Assembly: GCA_044347745.1 (NCBI GenBank)
Contig: JBIKUD010000007.1
Location: forward strand, 1 to 64,000
Reading direction: 5' to 3'
Length of the DNA: 64,000 bases
Source of the DNA: JAIBBV01 sp044347745
GTDB taxonomy: Bacteria > Bdellovibrionota_C > UBA2361 > JAFLCA01
The translations under genes and the position numbers were made by a program. Positions 18,202 to 26,476 of the stretch are shown piece by piece. The notes beneath the pieces are model-generated. The model was given only the letters and a program-made list of their open reading frames with translations, was not told the origin of the DNA and did not search any database. Each line of letters starts with the position of its first letter. The first letter of the stretch is position 1.

Positions 18202-18243
18202 AAAAAAAATTCCCCCTCCTGGAGCCCGGCTCCAGAAAGGGGG
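18202..18243 (-). terminator. Terminator built on the right REP-like hairpin
   Basis: Read on the minus strand, CCCCC pairs with GGGGG around the 17-base REP palindrome (18219-18235) and eight T follow (A-run 18202-18209 on plus). It would end transcription of the REC-HDOD gene whose stop is at 18278. It is the reverse-complement partner of 17001-17017. Confidence 0.7.
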
Positions 18244-18277
18244 ATGCTGCGCGCCAAATGGCTAGGGCTCTAGCCCA

Positions 18278-19447
18278 CTAACACACCAACTCCTCTCTCC
18301 TCACTCCAAGGCCCGACAAATACGACACCTCATCCGACTGATCATCCGCGGCAAACGTTTCTGGCAAGCCTCTATCAACCAGGTTCGCTGCCACCACATA
18401 CGTAAGCACTGACACCTCTCGCGCTGGAGCAAAAGTTGGATCATGGTGATACGCCACAGCCTCTACTATCTGCTCAGGCAAGTTCCACAGCGAAAGCACA
18501 TAAGCTCCCACCTCCTGATGACTAACTCCAAACGCCTTAATTTCACTTTGATACAAACTAGGAAATTCTGTTCCAACTCGCTCCACCACTCGCGCATACT
18601 CCCTTGGAATCACCTGCACCAAGACCAATTTACCGATGTCGTGCAACAATCCGGCGGTATATGCCAAATCACGAGTTGCTCTATCGGCCCCCCGCGCCTC
18701 TACCAATCGAGCAGCCTCACTCGCAACACGCACCGAGTGTTCAAAGAGCTGTTGAATTTTGAATTGTTTGGCTTTCGCCGGTTCAATGCGCGAAAAAAGC
18801 TCTGCGCCTAATGCCAAGGACTTAATGGTCTGAGCCCCCAACAAATTGACGGCACGCTCAAGCGAATCAATTTTATATCTCGCCCCAAAAAATGAACTAT
18901 TCGCCATCTTCAGCACTGCTGCAGAGACTGTAACCTCGCGCTGCAACAACTTCATCAGCGCCTGCACGTGAAAGGAATCATCTTCAAGCAATTTTTGAAT
19001 TGCCATATAGGTATCCGGGGGACTTGGCAACTTCGTCATTTTTGTAAGCAAGCGACGCAACGTGCTACTTCTCAATCTTTCCCGTAACCCAATGGATCTC
19101 TCAATAGCTTGTACCACATCGGAATATTTACATGGCTTTGCGAAGAAACGGTGTGCAACTCCGATACCCTCAGTGCTCATCCCTCGTTCTAAATTCGAAC
19201 TCACCAAAAGCCGCACACTGAGCGGTTGCGCCAAAGCAACCCTTCCAAGAAACTCTGATCCATTCATCTGCGGCATTTGGAAGTCACTAATCACCGCATC
19301 AAAAATTTCGTTCTCAAGTCTTCCCACAGCTTGTACAGGATCACTCTCAGTAACAAAAATCCAATGCGGTCTAAGCTCTTTCAACGTAAGCTCGGCAAGA
19401 GTCAACACATCTGGGCTATCGTCAACAATTAATACTTTGTAGCTCAT
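18278..19447 (-). CDS. Response regulator with HDOD output domain
   Basis: A 389-residue REC-HDOD protein. The receiver (residues about 1-120) has acidic pair Asp9-Asp10, phosphoacceptor Asp55 (VISDFQMP), LLVSS for the Thr/Ser switch and Lys104 (FFAKP). The HDOD domain (about 140-340) has the LLHDIGKLVL segment and the VTVSAAVLKMANSSFF region typical of the family; HDOD domains are HD-like but usually not phosphodiesterases and act as regulators in bacterial signalling. The ATG at 19447 has GAGG eight bases upstream; an in-frame start ten codons earlier lacks one. It is unpaired with a kinase here. Output is unknown, perhaps motility or c-di-GMP-linked control. Confidence 0.9.
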   Translation of the reverse strand: MSYKVLIVDDSPDVLTLAELTLKELRPHWIFVTESDPVQAVGRLENEIFDAVISDFQMPQMNGSEFLGRVALAQPLSVRLLVSSNLERGMSTEGIGVAHRFFAKPCKYSDVVQAIERSIGLRERLRSSTLRRLLTKMTKLPSPPDTYMAIQKLLEDDSFHVQALMKLLQREVTVSAAVLKMANSSFFGARYKIDSLERAVNLLGAQTIKSLALGAELFSRIEPAKAKQFKIQQLFEHSVRVASEAARLVEARGADRATRDLAYTAGLLHDIGKLVLVQVIPREYARVVERVGTEFPSLYQSEIKAFGVSHQEVGAYVLSLWNLPEQIVEAVAYHHDPTFAPAREVSVLTYVVAANLVDRGLPETFAADDQSDEVSYLSGLGVRREELVC

Positions 19448-19607
19448 CGCAACTTCCTCGAGTAAATGGCCTAACAAACAGGGGCTGGCATGCCTACAGC
19501 CCGCCGATGATATCTATCGGCATTTCACCTAAAAACGAGGAGTACTATTACTGAACCTGCATTATTATCTCTGTAATATCAACTTCTTAGCTATGATTCA
19601 GCCACTG

Positions 19608-20600
19608 CTAATCTGAGAGCTCCCCCGCCAAATTTCTGGACATAAGTTTCCCTATCTCAGCAACGTCTCGCGTCTGACAAAGACACCACATCAGCTTAGT
19701 CAGGGCCGCCTCAGGAGTCATATCGAGCGCTGAGATAGCACCATTTCGCTCCGCCAATTTTCCAACTTCATAAATATGCATTTCTGCTGCGCCAACAATA
19801 CACTGCGTAGTCATCACCACGGGAACGCCTCGCTCAGTTGCTCGCCGAATCTCAGAAGCAAAATTAATCACCGTTGGTAAATTTCCAGCTCCGACACCCT
19901 CAATAACCACTCCGCGATAACCCGAGTCCACAACGCGCGAAATAATTTCTGGTTCAAGCCCTGGAAAATATTTCAGCAAGAAAACTTTATGCTCTAGGTT
20001 CGCCACCGCAGTAGCACGCCCAGCTTCTCTTCGAATTCTATGGTCAAATAATTTAGGCCGAATCCCTATCTTTCCGATCGGGGGACAATTAAAAGATTTA
20101 AACGCATCAAAATCGAACTGAGAGAACTTTCGCGAGCGATTGGCTCTCAGTAAATCTGAGCCAAAAAAGATACTGACCTCACCCACATCCAAAGTGGCGA
20201 ATTCGGTTGCAAACACTAAATTGTTCCGAGCATCAGAACCAAATTTTTCTGCAATTGGCATCTGAGCACCCGTAAAGACAACTGGCTTTCCAAAACCCTG
20301 CAACAAAAAAGATAATGCCGAGGCCGTATACGCCATCGTGTCTGTGCCATGGGTCACCACAAATCCATCAAATGCATGCGCCTTATCCGAGATAAGCCGA
20401 GCCAACCGCACCCATAGATCAGGCAGCACATTGCTTGAATCAATGTTTGTAACAAAGACTGCCTCAACATCAGCAATTTCTTTTAACTCGGGCACCTGCG
20501 CCAATAGCGTACTGCTGGTCTCTGAGGGCACCAAAACCCCCGATGCCGGGTCTTTGGCCATGGTAATAGTTCCGCCGCAACACAACACACACACTTTCAT
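19608..20600 (-). CDS. ansA: L-asparaginase, type I
   Basis: Cytoplasmic asparaginase of 330 residues; it hydrolyses L-asparagine to aspartate and ammonia. No signal peptide, so type I (AnsA). CCGGTIT at the N-terminus carries the nucleophile Thr (about residue 11), VVTHGTDTMAYTA (about 81-93) holds the second Thr and Asp, and PVVFTGAQMP is the following family strand. C-terminal VVMTTQC is typical. AGGAAAA precedes the ATG. It is divergent from the ATP-grasp gene, so the two may share regulation; one possible link is amide or peptide nitrogen metabolism, but this is inferred. Confidence 0.9.
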   Translation of the reverse strand: MKVCVLCCGGTITMAKDPASGVLVPSETSSTLLAQVPELKEIADVEAVFVTNIDSSNVLPDLWVRLARLISDKAHAFDGFVVTHGTDTMAYTASALSFLLQGFGKPVVFTGAQMPIAEKFGSDARNNLVFATEFATLDVGEVSIFFGSDLLRANRSRKFSQFDFDAFKSFNCPPIGKIGIRPKLFDHRIRREAGRATAVANLEHKVFLLKYFPGLEPEIISRVVDSGYRGVVIEGVGAGNLPTVINFASEIRRATERGVPVVMTTQCIVGAAEMHIYEVGKLAERNGAISALDMTPEAALTKLMWCLCQTRDVAEIGKLMSRNLAGELSD

Positions 20601-20941
20601 ATGTTTTCCTCTCTATGCAAAACCAGCTCAGGCTAATGCTTTCAGGAATCTAGCGACAATGCCAGCCTCGCCTAAGAAACAGACGAATAACCCCCTATTT
20701 TTACCACTTCTAAGTTGACTAAGCTTTGCGCCCATGTTTATTATTTTCACATGGTTGCAAGTGGGTTCGGAAAATTCAAAAAAAGTAGCAATAAGGGTGG
20801 CCCCATCCACGTCGGCTAAACTGCTACTCAACTCACATTCTCTTTAAAAATTTCAATAATTCGATGGCGGATCTCCTCGCGGAGTGCCGCCGAATCGGTT
20901 CTTAGGCTTGCTTGTTACCTTTATTCAAAGAAGGCTGTAAT
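20601..20941. other. Divergent regulatory region of asparaginase and ATP-grasp genes
   Basis: About 340 bases with no ORF I credit. It must hold both promoters. The notable content is a long structured stem at 20862-20897 in the leader of the ATP-grasp gene, listed separately. A short AT-rich stretch (20840-20861) precedes the stem and could be its promoter. Confidence 0.55.
20862..20897 (+). promoter_or_regulatory. Stable leader hairpin upstream of the ATP-grasp gene
   Basis: A nested stem: CGAT/ATCG outer, GGCGG (20866-20870) with CCGCC (20887-20891), and CTCC (20873-20876) with GGAG (20881-20884) around a TCGC loop. No T-run follows, so it is not a terminator. It lies 45 bases before the start codon, where a protein-binding or thermosensing leader would sit. 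I do not recognise a known riboswitch. Confidence 0.45.
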
Positions 20942-22579
20942 ATGACCACTCCAAACCATGATCTTTCCCAGGCTGCTCCGCAACTCCCCACCCAGCCAGC
21001 GTCTTTCGTCAACGTGGTACCCAGCCAAAAACAAGCCTCGCCCACTCTTGATTTACGCCTCGAAGGGTACATGCCTCTCTCGGTTGCGCACACAATAGCG
21101 AGAGCTCACGGAGTTGAAGGGGATCGGCCAATACTCATGGCCATGAATTTTGCCGCCGACCACACTATTGGCACCATCCCCACTCCGATCGCTGATCAAT
21201 ATCTTCAAAATACCGCTGTCCCTGCCGCACGTCCCGGAGAGTTACCGATTACAAATACACTGCAACCTGGATTGCTACGTTATTATTACGGCATCAGACC
21301 AGATGGTCAGCCACTTGCATTTCGAATGTTGGAACCCGGACAATCCGTAATTGAGGTCAACCCCCCGCTGCAACCAAATACTCAACTTGGATATCCTGTT
21401 CTTGATGCTATTCGCAATTTAAACCCGCATCAACGAGCCTATCTAAGTGACTTGAAGCCTTTGGCAGTGGCCGCATTCCCGACTGAAGATTTTATTTCCC
21501 AGCTTCCAGCAGGCACCGCGGCACTTCAACAGTTTAACCCCGGACCCGCGAATGACAAATATATATTTAGAGAAGGCGCACAGGCCCGTGGAGTCAGCAT
21601 AGTCCCTGGCGTACATATTGAAAGTGAACACGAACTCGATCACGCAGTGACAACTCTCAGCAACGCGAGCAGAGTGTGGCTTAAAGTTCCCGGCTCAGGC
21701 GGAGACCTTGTGCTTCCAATTGACGGCCCACTTTCAAAAGAAGCCCTTACTGCAGGCATTGTAAGACTACGCCGCGAAGTGCAACATGCCTTCGAGGCAA
21801 ACACCTACGCTCTTTCATTTGAAGAATATTGGCCTCCAGAACGCATAGCACCACGCGGGACTAAACTCGTAGTAGAACAGCACGTAAATGACTTCGGCAG
21901 CGTCCTCATGAATGGGGTCTTCACGCTCGTAATCGACAAGGAGGGCAAATACGCCGTTGCCAAAATTTTCAGGCAAATTGTTGACCCAGTTACCGGTGAG
22001 TTTAGAGGCGGAGCCCCAATCAACCTAGAAACTGAAAGAGACTTACAAATTTTGTCCTTATTTAAAGATTCTAAGGGTAACGGCACAACACGTTTATTTC
22101 AGCAACTACAAGGCATTGCCGAACATTTGGTCGAAGATCTTAATTTTGTTGGACTCTGTGGCATCGATTTTTGGCTGGTCGAACATGCAAACGGAGAAGT
22201 GCACCCCTATTTTTGTGAATTAAATGGTAGGCCAAATCTAAATTACATACCCTGGGTTGTTGCCGAGAAACTAGCCCCGGGAGCCTGCGTGAACGTAAAC
22301 ATCTGGGCAAAACACGAATTACACTCAATTGAAGACCTCGAAAGAGCAATTGGCCCCGAACTCCTCTACGGAAACCCCGACACTGGCTTGGTGATGCCTC
22401 TCGCGCTTAGAAGCATACAAGTGCGCAATCAAGATGGCAGCCTCACCGTCGTTAAACCCTCCAACGCCGGCAAAATGCTCATTTGTGCGCCCGACATGAC
22501 CGCTGTCGACGGCATCCTACAAACACTCTATAATCGCGGCATTCGCTTTGATTCAAAGGCTTATGATTTTACCGCCTAA
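20942..22579 (+). CDS. ATP-grasp ligase-like protein, unknown substrate
   Basis: A 545-residue protein whose C-terminal two thirds have ATP-grasp features: a VWLKVPGSGGD loop (nucleotide-binding Lys and glycine-rich loop), LVVEQHVND with an acidic ligand, GLCGIDFWLV and HPYFCELNGRPNLNY, which provides Mg-binding Glu and Asn. Such enzymes join a carboxylate to an amine through an acyl phosphate. The N-terminal 170 residues are not recognised. The ATG at 20942 has AGAAGG seven bases upstream; the frame opens ten codons earlier without a site. Its end overlaps the start of the M20 gene and is followed by a C26 gene, so all three are probably one operon. The product is not predictable. Confidence 0.75.
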   Translation: MTTPNHDLSQAAPQLPTQPASFVNVVPSQKQASPTLDLRLEGYMPLSVAHTIARAHGVEGDRPILMAMNFAADHTIGTIPTPIADQYLQNTAVPAARPGELPITNTLQPGLLRYYYGIRPDGQPLAFRMLEPGQSVIEVNPPLQPNTQLGYPVLDAIRNLNPHQRAYLSDLKPLAVAAFPTEDFISQLPAGTAALQQFNPGPANDKYIFREGAQARGVSIVPGVHIESEHELDHAVTTLSNASRVWLKVPGSGGDLVLPIDGPLSKEALTAGIVRLRREVQHAFEANTYALSFEEYWPPERIAPRGTKLVVEQHVNDFGSVLMNGVFTLVIDKEGKYAVAKIFRQIVDPVTGEFRGGAPINLETERDLQILSLFKDSKGNGTTRLFQQLQGIAEHLVEDLNFVGLCGIDFWLVEHANGEVHPYFCELNGRPNLNYIPWVVAEKLAPGACVNVNIWAKHELHSIEDLERAIGPELLYGNPDTGLVMPLALRSIQVRNQDGSLTVVKPSNAGKMLICAPDMTAVDGILQTLYNRGIRFDSKAYDFTA

Positions 22580-23696
22580 AGAGCTGCTATCCGAACTCGT
22601 TCGCATTCCTTCAGTTTTTCCGAGTGAAGCAGATATTTCTGCCCACATGGAAAAGCTGCTTACTACTCTTGGGTTCTCAATCACCCGGGTAATGACTGAA
22701 GGATCTCGCCCTAGTTTGGTTGCTACCTTCGGCACAGCAACGAGTTATTTAGGTTTTTACGGTCATCTTGACACCGTTCCTCCCGCGGCAGATTACCAAC
22801 GGGATCCGTTCAACGTCGTGGTAGATGGAGACATCGCTCGTGGCCTCGGAGTAGTTGATATGAAAGGTGGCAACGTGTGCATCCTACACCTTGCCGCTTA
22901 CGCTGCCGCACAAAACCTTCCTGTCAAAATTATATTCGGCGTAGACGAAGAAGATATCTCACGTGGAGCGCATGACCTTGTGAACTCAGGACTACTGAAC
23001 GATCTCGCGTTCCTTGTGGTCGCTGAAAGCGGGCAAGTTCAAGACTATTCGCTCCCATTTAGTGTGTGCCTAGGACGCAAGGGACGCATAGTCTTTACTG
23101 TCCAGATTAAGGGCAAAGCCGCCCATGCAGCAGATTCCAAGAAAGGAATTAACGCCATTGAAGTAGCATGCGCGTATGCGAAAAGATTGAGCGAGATTAA
23201 CTTCGCGCCTCATCCCACTTTAGGAAGTACGCGCCTAATCCTTCAGCACATAGAGGCTCACGCTAACGCTTTTTCAGTGCCAGATAGCTGCCATTTGTCA
23301 TTTTCTTTGCTCACTTCTCCCTACGACACTACAGCATCATTTTTAAAAACTGCGCATGATATTGCGGCAGACTTAGGCGCCGATGTGCAGGTCTCTGTAG
23401 CTTCACGCCCTACTCCATATGGAGAATCTTATGAACTGGTAACCAACAGCGGATTTGCAAAAATTCTCCTCTCAGACGTATTGCTGCCCGCTGGAGCTAA
23501 GCCCATGTACACCTCCTCCGTCGCCGATGAAAATGTCTTTGCAAATCGGCTTAAAATTCCAGTCATAAGTATAGGGCCTACGGGAGATGGAGATCACACT
23601 AAAGACGAATGGGTAAGCCTTTCTTCTCTCAGTAATGTTATACAAATGTATAAAAAGTGCCTCGACACCTTTTTGGCACACTCGCAGACGAAGTAA
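22563..23696 (+). CDS. M20-family metallopeptidase/amidohydrolase
   Basis: Di-zinc hydrolase of 377 residues like succinyl-diaminopimelate desuccinylase, ArgE and carboxypeptidase G2. Metal ligands are visible: GHLDTVP (His68, Asp70), GVVDMKGG (Asp99), and VDEED (about 127-131) where the family has the acid-base Glu and zinc-bridging Glu. VVAESGQ follows. The mid-protein AAHAADSKKGINAIE block is the dimerisation domain start. I place the start at ATG 22563, overlapping the ATP-grasp stop; a TTG five codons earlier is also open. The overlap suggests translational coupling. Substrate is not predictable, perhaps an acylated or gamma-linked amino compound. Confidence 0.85.
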   Translation: MILPPKELLSELVRIPSVFPSEADISAHMEKLLTTLGFSITRVMTEGSRPSLVATFGTATSYLGFYGHLDTVPPAADYQRDPFNVVVDGDIARGLGVVDMKGGNVCILHLAAYAAAQNLPVKIIFGVDEEDISRGAHDLVNSGLLNDLAFLVVAESGQVQDYSLPFSVCLGRKGRIVFTVQIKGKAAHAADSKKGINAIEVACAYAKRLSEINFAPHPTLGSTRLILQHIEAHANAFSVPDSCHLSFSLLTSPYDTTASFLKTAHDIAADLGADVQVSVASRPTPYGESYELVTNSGFAKILLSDVLLPAGAKPMYTSSVADENVFANRLKIPVISIGPTGDGDHTKDEWVSLSSLSNVIQMYKKCLDTFLAHSQTK

Positions 23697-23710
23697 ATTA
23701 GGATAGCTCA

Positions 23711-24430
23711 ATGCCAAAACCACTTATCGCCATCACAGCGCTAGCTCGAGTGGAGGATCCAATCCACCCACCTGTTGTGGGTGCAAGGCTTTCGTATATT
23801 CGTGCACTTCTATCTCTTGGCGCTTCTCCGCTCATTATTCCTCTTGGCACCGATCCTCTCGAGATCGACCGCATACTCTCATTTTGTGACGGACTATTAC
23901 TTACCGGGGGCGAAGATGTCGATCCCTCCCTCTACGGAGAGGCCCCACATGAAAAGCTTGGCGCCATAGATCCCCGGCGCGACGCGCTTGATATTTCAGC
24001 CATTCAAATCGCTCGAAGCCAGCAAAAGCCTATTCTTGGCATTTGCAGGGGTTGCCAAATTTTAAATGTCGCTTATGGTGGCAGTTTATATCAGGACATC
24101 GACGCCCAAAGGCCCCAGCATGACGAACACAACCAAAGCCGTCAGCAAGAATTCGCTCATTCATTACACCTCGTGGCTACAAGCAAACTAGCTTCGTTTC
24201 TCGGACCTGAGGATATTCGAGCTAATTCCTTTCACCATCAAGCAGTAAAGGCAGTTGGTACCGGACTTGTTGCAAGTGGACAGAGCGATGACGGCCTAAT
24301 CGAAGCCATAGAAGATCCATCAGCAAAATTTATTATTGGGGTGCAATGCCACCCAGAGATGCTTTGGGATAAAACCGAAACGCGCTGGAAAAAACTATTT
24401 ACAAGTTTTATTACGTCTTGTGGGGGCTAA
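23711..24430 (+). CDS. Class I glutamine amidotransferase-like hydrolase (peptidase C26)
   Basis: A 239-residue stand-alone C26 enzyme like PuuD, which hydrolyses gamma-glutamyl bonds in gamma-glutamyl-GABA. The catalytic Cys112 is in LGICRGCQILNV and His214/Glu216 in QCHPEM, a complete triad. LLLTGGEDVDPSLYGE and RDALDISAI are typical of the PuuD group. It starts 15 bases after the M20 gene. With the ATP-grasp ligase and M20 hydrolase it forms a triad that could build and break a gamma-glutamyl or peptide-like compound; this is inference. Confidence 0.88.
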   Translation: MPKPLIAITALARVEDPIHPPVVGARLSYIRALLSLGASPLIIPLGTDPLEIDRILSFCDGLLLTGGEDVDPSLYGEAPHEKLGAIDPRRDALDISAIQIARSQQKPILGICRGCQILNVAYGGSLYQDIDAQRPQHDEHNQSRQQEFAHSLHLVATSKLASFLGPEDIRANSFHHQAVKAVGTGLVASGQSDDGLIEAIEDPSAKFIIGVQCHPEMLWDKTETRWKKLFTSFITSCGG

Positions 24431-24454
24431 TCCCAACGATTCTGTCCTGCCCTA

Positions 24455-25663
24455 TCAGCCGCCGCTTGCATCAGCAGCATTAAGTGCCCGAAAAATGCTT
24501 TCAGCAGCTTTGGACGAGCTGTCACTATCCACGTAAACGCGTTTATCTTCACCAAGCAACCCATGCTGATGGCGCAAAAACTCCTGGCTAGCACCGCCCA
24601 CCATAACTACCGTCTTAATCTCTGGCCTACGCGCCGCAACAAGGTCATTTGCTGCGTCCCCGCAGTACCAAGCATCTACAGTAAGTTCAGACCCACCGTC
24701 CCGAGCGTGCAAAGCATCTGCCGCTTTCTGAATTGCTCTCATAAAATAATCAACGGGCAACCCTTTGTGGGTAGGAGTAATATCTAAGCAATATTTCATT
24801 GGGTGCTCAAGCAATTCGCGAGCCTGTACCTCTGCCGAGTAATCCTTCTCTTCACAGCATACAACGGTTAAATTTGGAAACTCGCCACGAAACGCGTACT
24901 CAACCTGATCTCGCTCGGCAACCGTATTTGCAAAAAAATACAAGCTTACGCGCGCAAATGGCGACTCGCCCTCCGGATGTACATGGGGCTGAAAGTAAAT
25001 TCTTTCCCTTGGGCTTTGAGGCTGGATCTCATGCACTTTGGAAAAATCGATAGCCGACAGCGCCGGCCCCGGAGTGCCTCTTCCTTGGTTGATATTGTTT
25101 GCAATAAACCTGGCAACTCCAAATACGTTTTCTGCATGAAAGCTTGCACTAACCGTCGACACCCATTGTTGGTACTGGGCGTCTACAACCTTCTCCCCTT
25201 GATCCGAAGTTCCAATTGCTGTCTCTCCACCGCTTGTCACCAGAGCATCACAATTCGGCACCTCTCCATTTGCAATTCTCTTTTTGACAGAAGGAGTCGT
25301 AGCGGTATCTACATCCCACGCACTACCGGTGATAACCACCAATGCCTCGCCTCTTTCTTGCATTCGCTCCAATAACTTTTGGACAACACCCTGATTGTGT
25401 TGGCGTGCTGCAAGCGCATGATTTTGGCCAAGGACAAGAGTATCGTCGAGATCGGAAAAAACGACCCGAAGCCTTCTTTCTGAGGCTGTCCAAGCTCTTT
25501 CAATAACTGCCAATAAGCGCGGGTAGGGTGCTAATTCCGGCACAAGCTGCAATAAGCTACCCTGATTCTGAGAAACAGGGGGAACTTGCAGTTCGCCATC
25601 AGCATTTCGAACAATATGAGCTTCAGGTTGATTTAAATCTTCGTGGTTTTGACCGAGCGACAT
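24455..25663 (-). CDS. HAD hydrolase resembling sucrose-phosphate phosphatase
   Basis: A 402-residue protein. Residues about 66-90 carry VVFSDLDDTLV (nucleophile and acid Asp at about 71 and 73), VVITGSAWD is motif II, and WYCGDAANDL near residue 341 is motif IV, an order shared with sucrose-phosphate phosphatases. DITPTHKGLPVDYF matches the Lys-containing motif III region of that family. The N-terminal 60 residues are extra. ATG at 25663 has GGTGG five bases upstream; the GTG at 25675 is less likely. It follows the kinase and SPS-like genes on the same strand, so it probably removes the phosphate their product carries. Confidence 0.75.
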   Translation of the reverse strand: MSLGQNHEDLNQPEAHIVRNADGELQVPPVSQNQGSLLQLVPELAPYPRLLAVIERAWTASERRLRVVFSDLDDTLVLGQNHALAARQHNQGVVQKLLERMQERGEALVVITGSAWDVDTATTPSVKKRIANGEVPNCDALVTSGGETAIGTSDQGEKVVDAQYQQWVSTVSASFHAENVFGVARFIANNINQGRGTPGPALSAIDFSKVHEIQPQSPRERIYFQPHVHPEGESPFARVSLYFFANTVAERDQVEYAFRGEFPNLTVVCCEEKDYSAEVQARELLEHPMKYCLDITPTHKGLPVDYFMRAIQKAADALHARDGGSELTVDAWYCGDAANDLVAARRPEIKTVVMVGGASQEFLRHQHGLLGEDKRVYVDSDSSSKAAESIFRALNAADASGG

Positions 25664-25748
25664 ATAAGCCACCAAAAATAGAGTGCCAGATCATAACAGG
25701 GCGGGAGGCACTACGCAAAGTTGACTGTCAGAAAATAAGGGCCAACGG

Positions 25749-26453
25749 TCAGCGCAACTCATCAATTTTACAAGTAAAATCTATCGCCAGGTGACATCTG
25801 CTGTCTCTAATTCGCTCTAACTTCTTTTGCTCAATACCAAGAACGAGCTCCCCAAAGGGCGTAATTGGATCCCGCGCCCTCTTCCGTCTATGCTCAAGGG
25901 TCTCGGCAAAATTTGTATTTAGAAATACGCGTAGGTTTGTGCCCTCTACGAGGCCTGACCAGGTGCCTTCCAAAACAAGGACATCAACTTCCTTAAAAGA
26001 GACAGGTCGCCAATCGTCTAGCACCCGGTGAGTGACCGTGTCCATTATGCGAAGTGGAATCTCTGTCGCAGCATCTCTAAAGCTGTGCACAATTTCGGCG
26101 ATTCTATCAAAATCGATTTCATTTGGCGTCCCGAGATACTCCTCCAAGCCAGCAGCTCCCTGGGCAGCATGAATCCGTTCCCGATGCTTATCATTGGCTC
26201 GCGGCGGCCTCCATGGATAGTTATCGCAGGATAGCACATAGGATGGCCGTGACCGCTTGATGAAATATGTGCCAATTAACGATGCAATTTCTGACTTTCC
26301 ACTCCCCGATGGACCACAAATGGCAACCACACTTTTAGGGGGAAGCTTCTCAAGGTAGGGCATTAATTTTTCTGCACGAGCGATATGATTAGGCCCAATA
26401 AGTGGCTTATCGCCAAACATATCGCCCTTAACAAGTACTTCAATATCGCTCAT
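25749..26453 (-). CDS. P-loop kinase of uridine kinase/phosphoribulokinase type
   Basis: A 234-residue kinase. The Walker A loop is AICGPSGSGKSE (about residues 44-55). LSCDNYPWRPP resembles the acidic metal-binding strand of the family (SxDxFY in uridine kinase), and LVLEGTWSG is the Walker-B-like LEG segment. The R-rich RKRARD helix is the lid. GAGG precedes the ATG at 26453, which lies 24 bases inside the end of the upstream SPS-like gene. Substrate is unknown. In this fold class are uridine kinase, phosphoribulokinase and plant-type glycerate kinase, so a sugar or glycerate substrate would fit the locus. Confidence 0.75.
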   Translation of the reverse strand: MSDIEVLVKGDMFGDKPLIGPNHIARAEKLMPYLEKLPPKSVVAICGPSGSGKSEIASLIGTYFIKRSRPSYVLSCDNYPWRPPRANDKHRERIHAAQGAAGLEEYLGTPNEIDFDRIAEIVHSFRDAATEIPLRIMDTVTHRVLDDWRPVSFKEVDVLVLEGTWSGLVEGTNLRVFLNTNFAETLEHRRKRARDPITPFGELVLGIEQKKLERIRDSRCHLAIDFTCKIDELR

Positions 26454-26476
26454 GACTACCTCACTACTACCTAAAA

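Noticed and set aside
17001..18243. The repeated palindromes as a CRISPR array
   Set aside because: Only two copies, in inverted order, 1.2 kb apart, around a RAYT gene; REP elements explain them.
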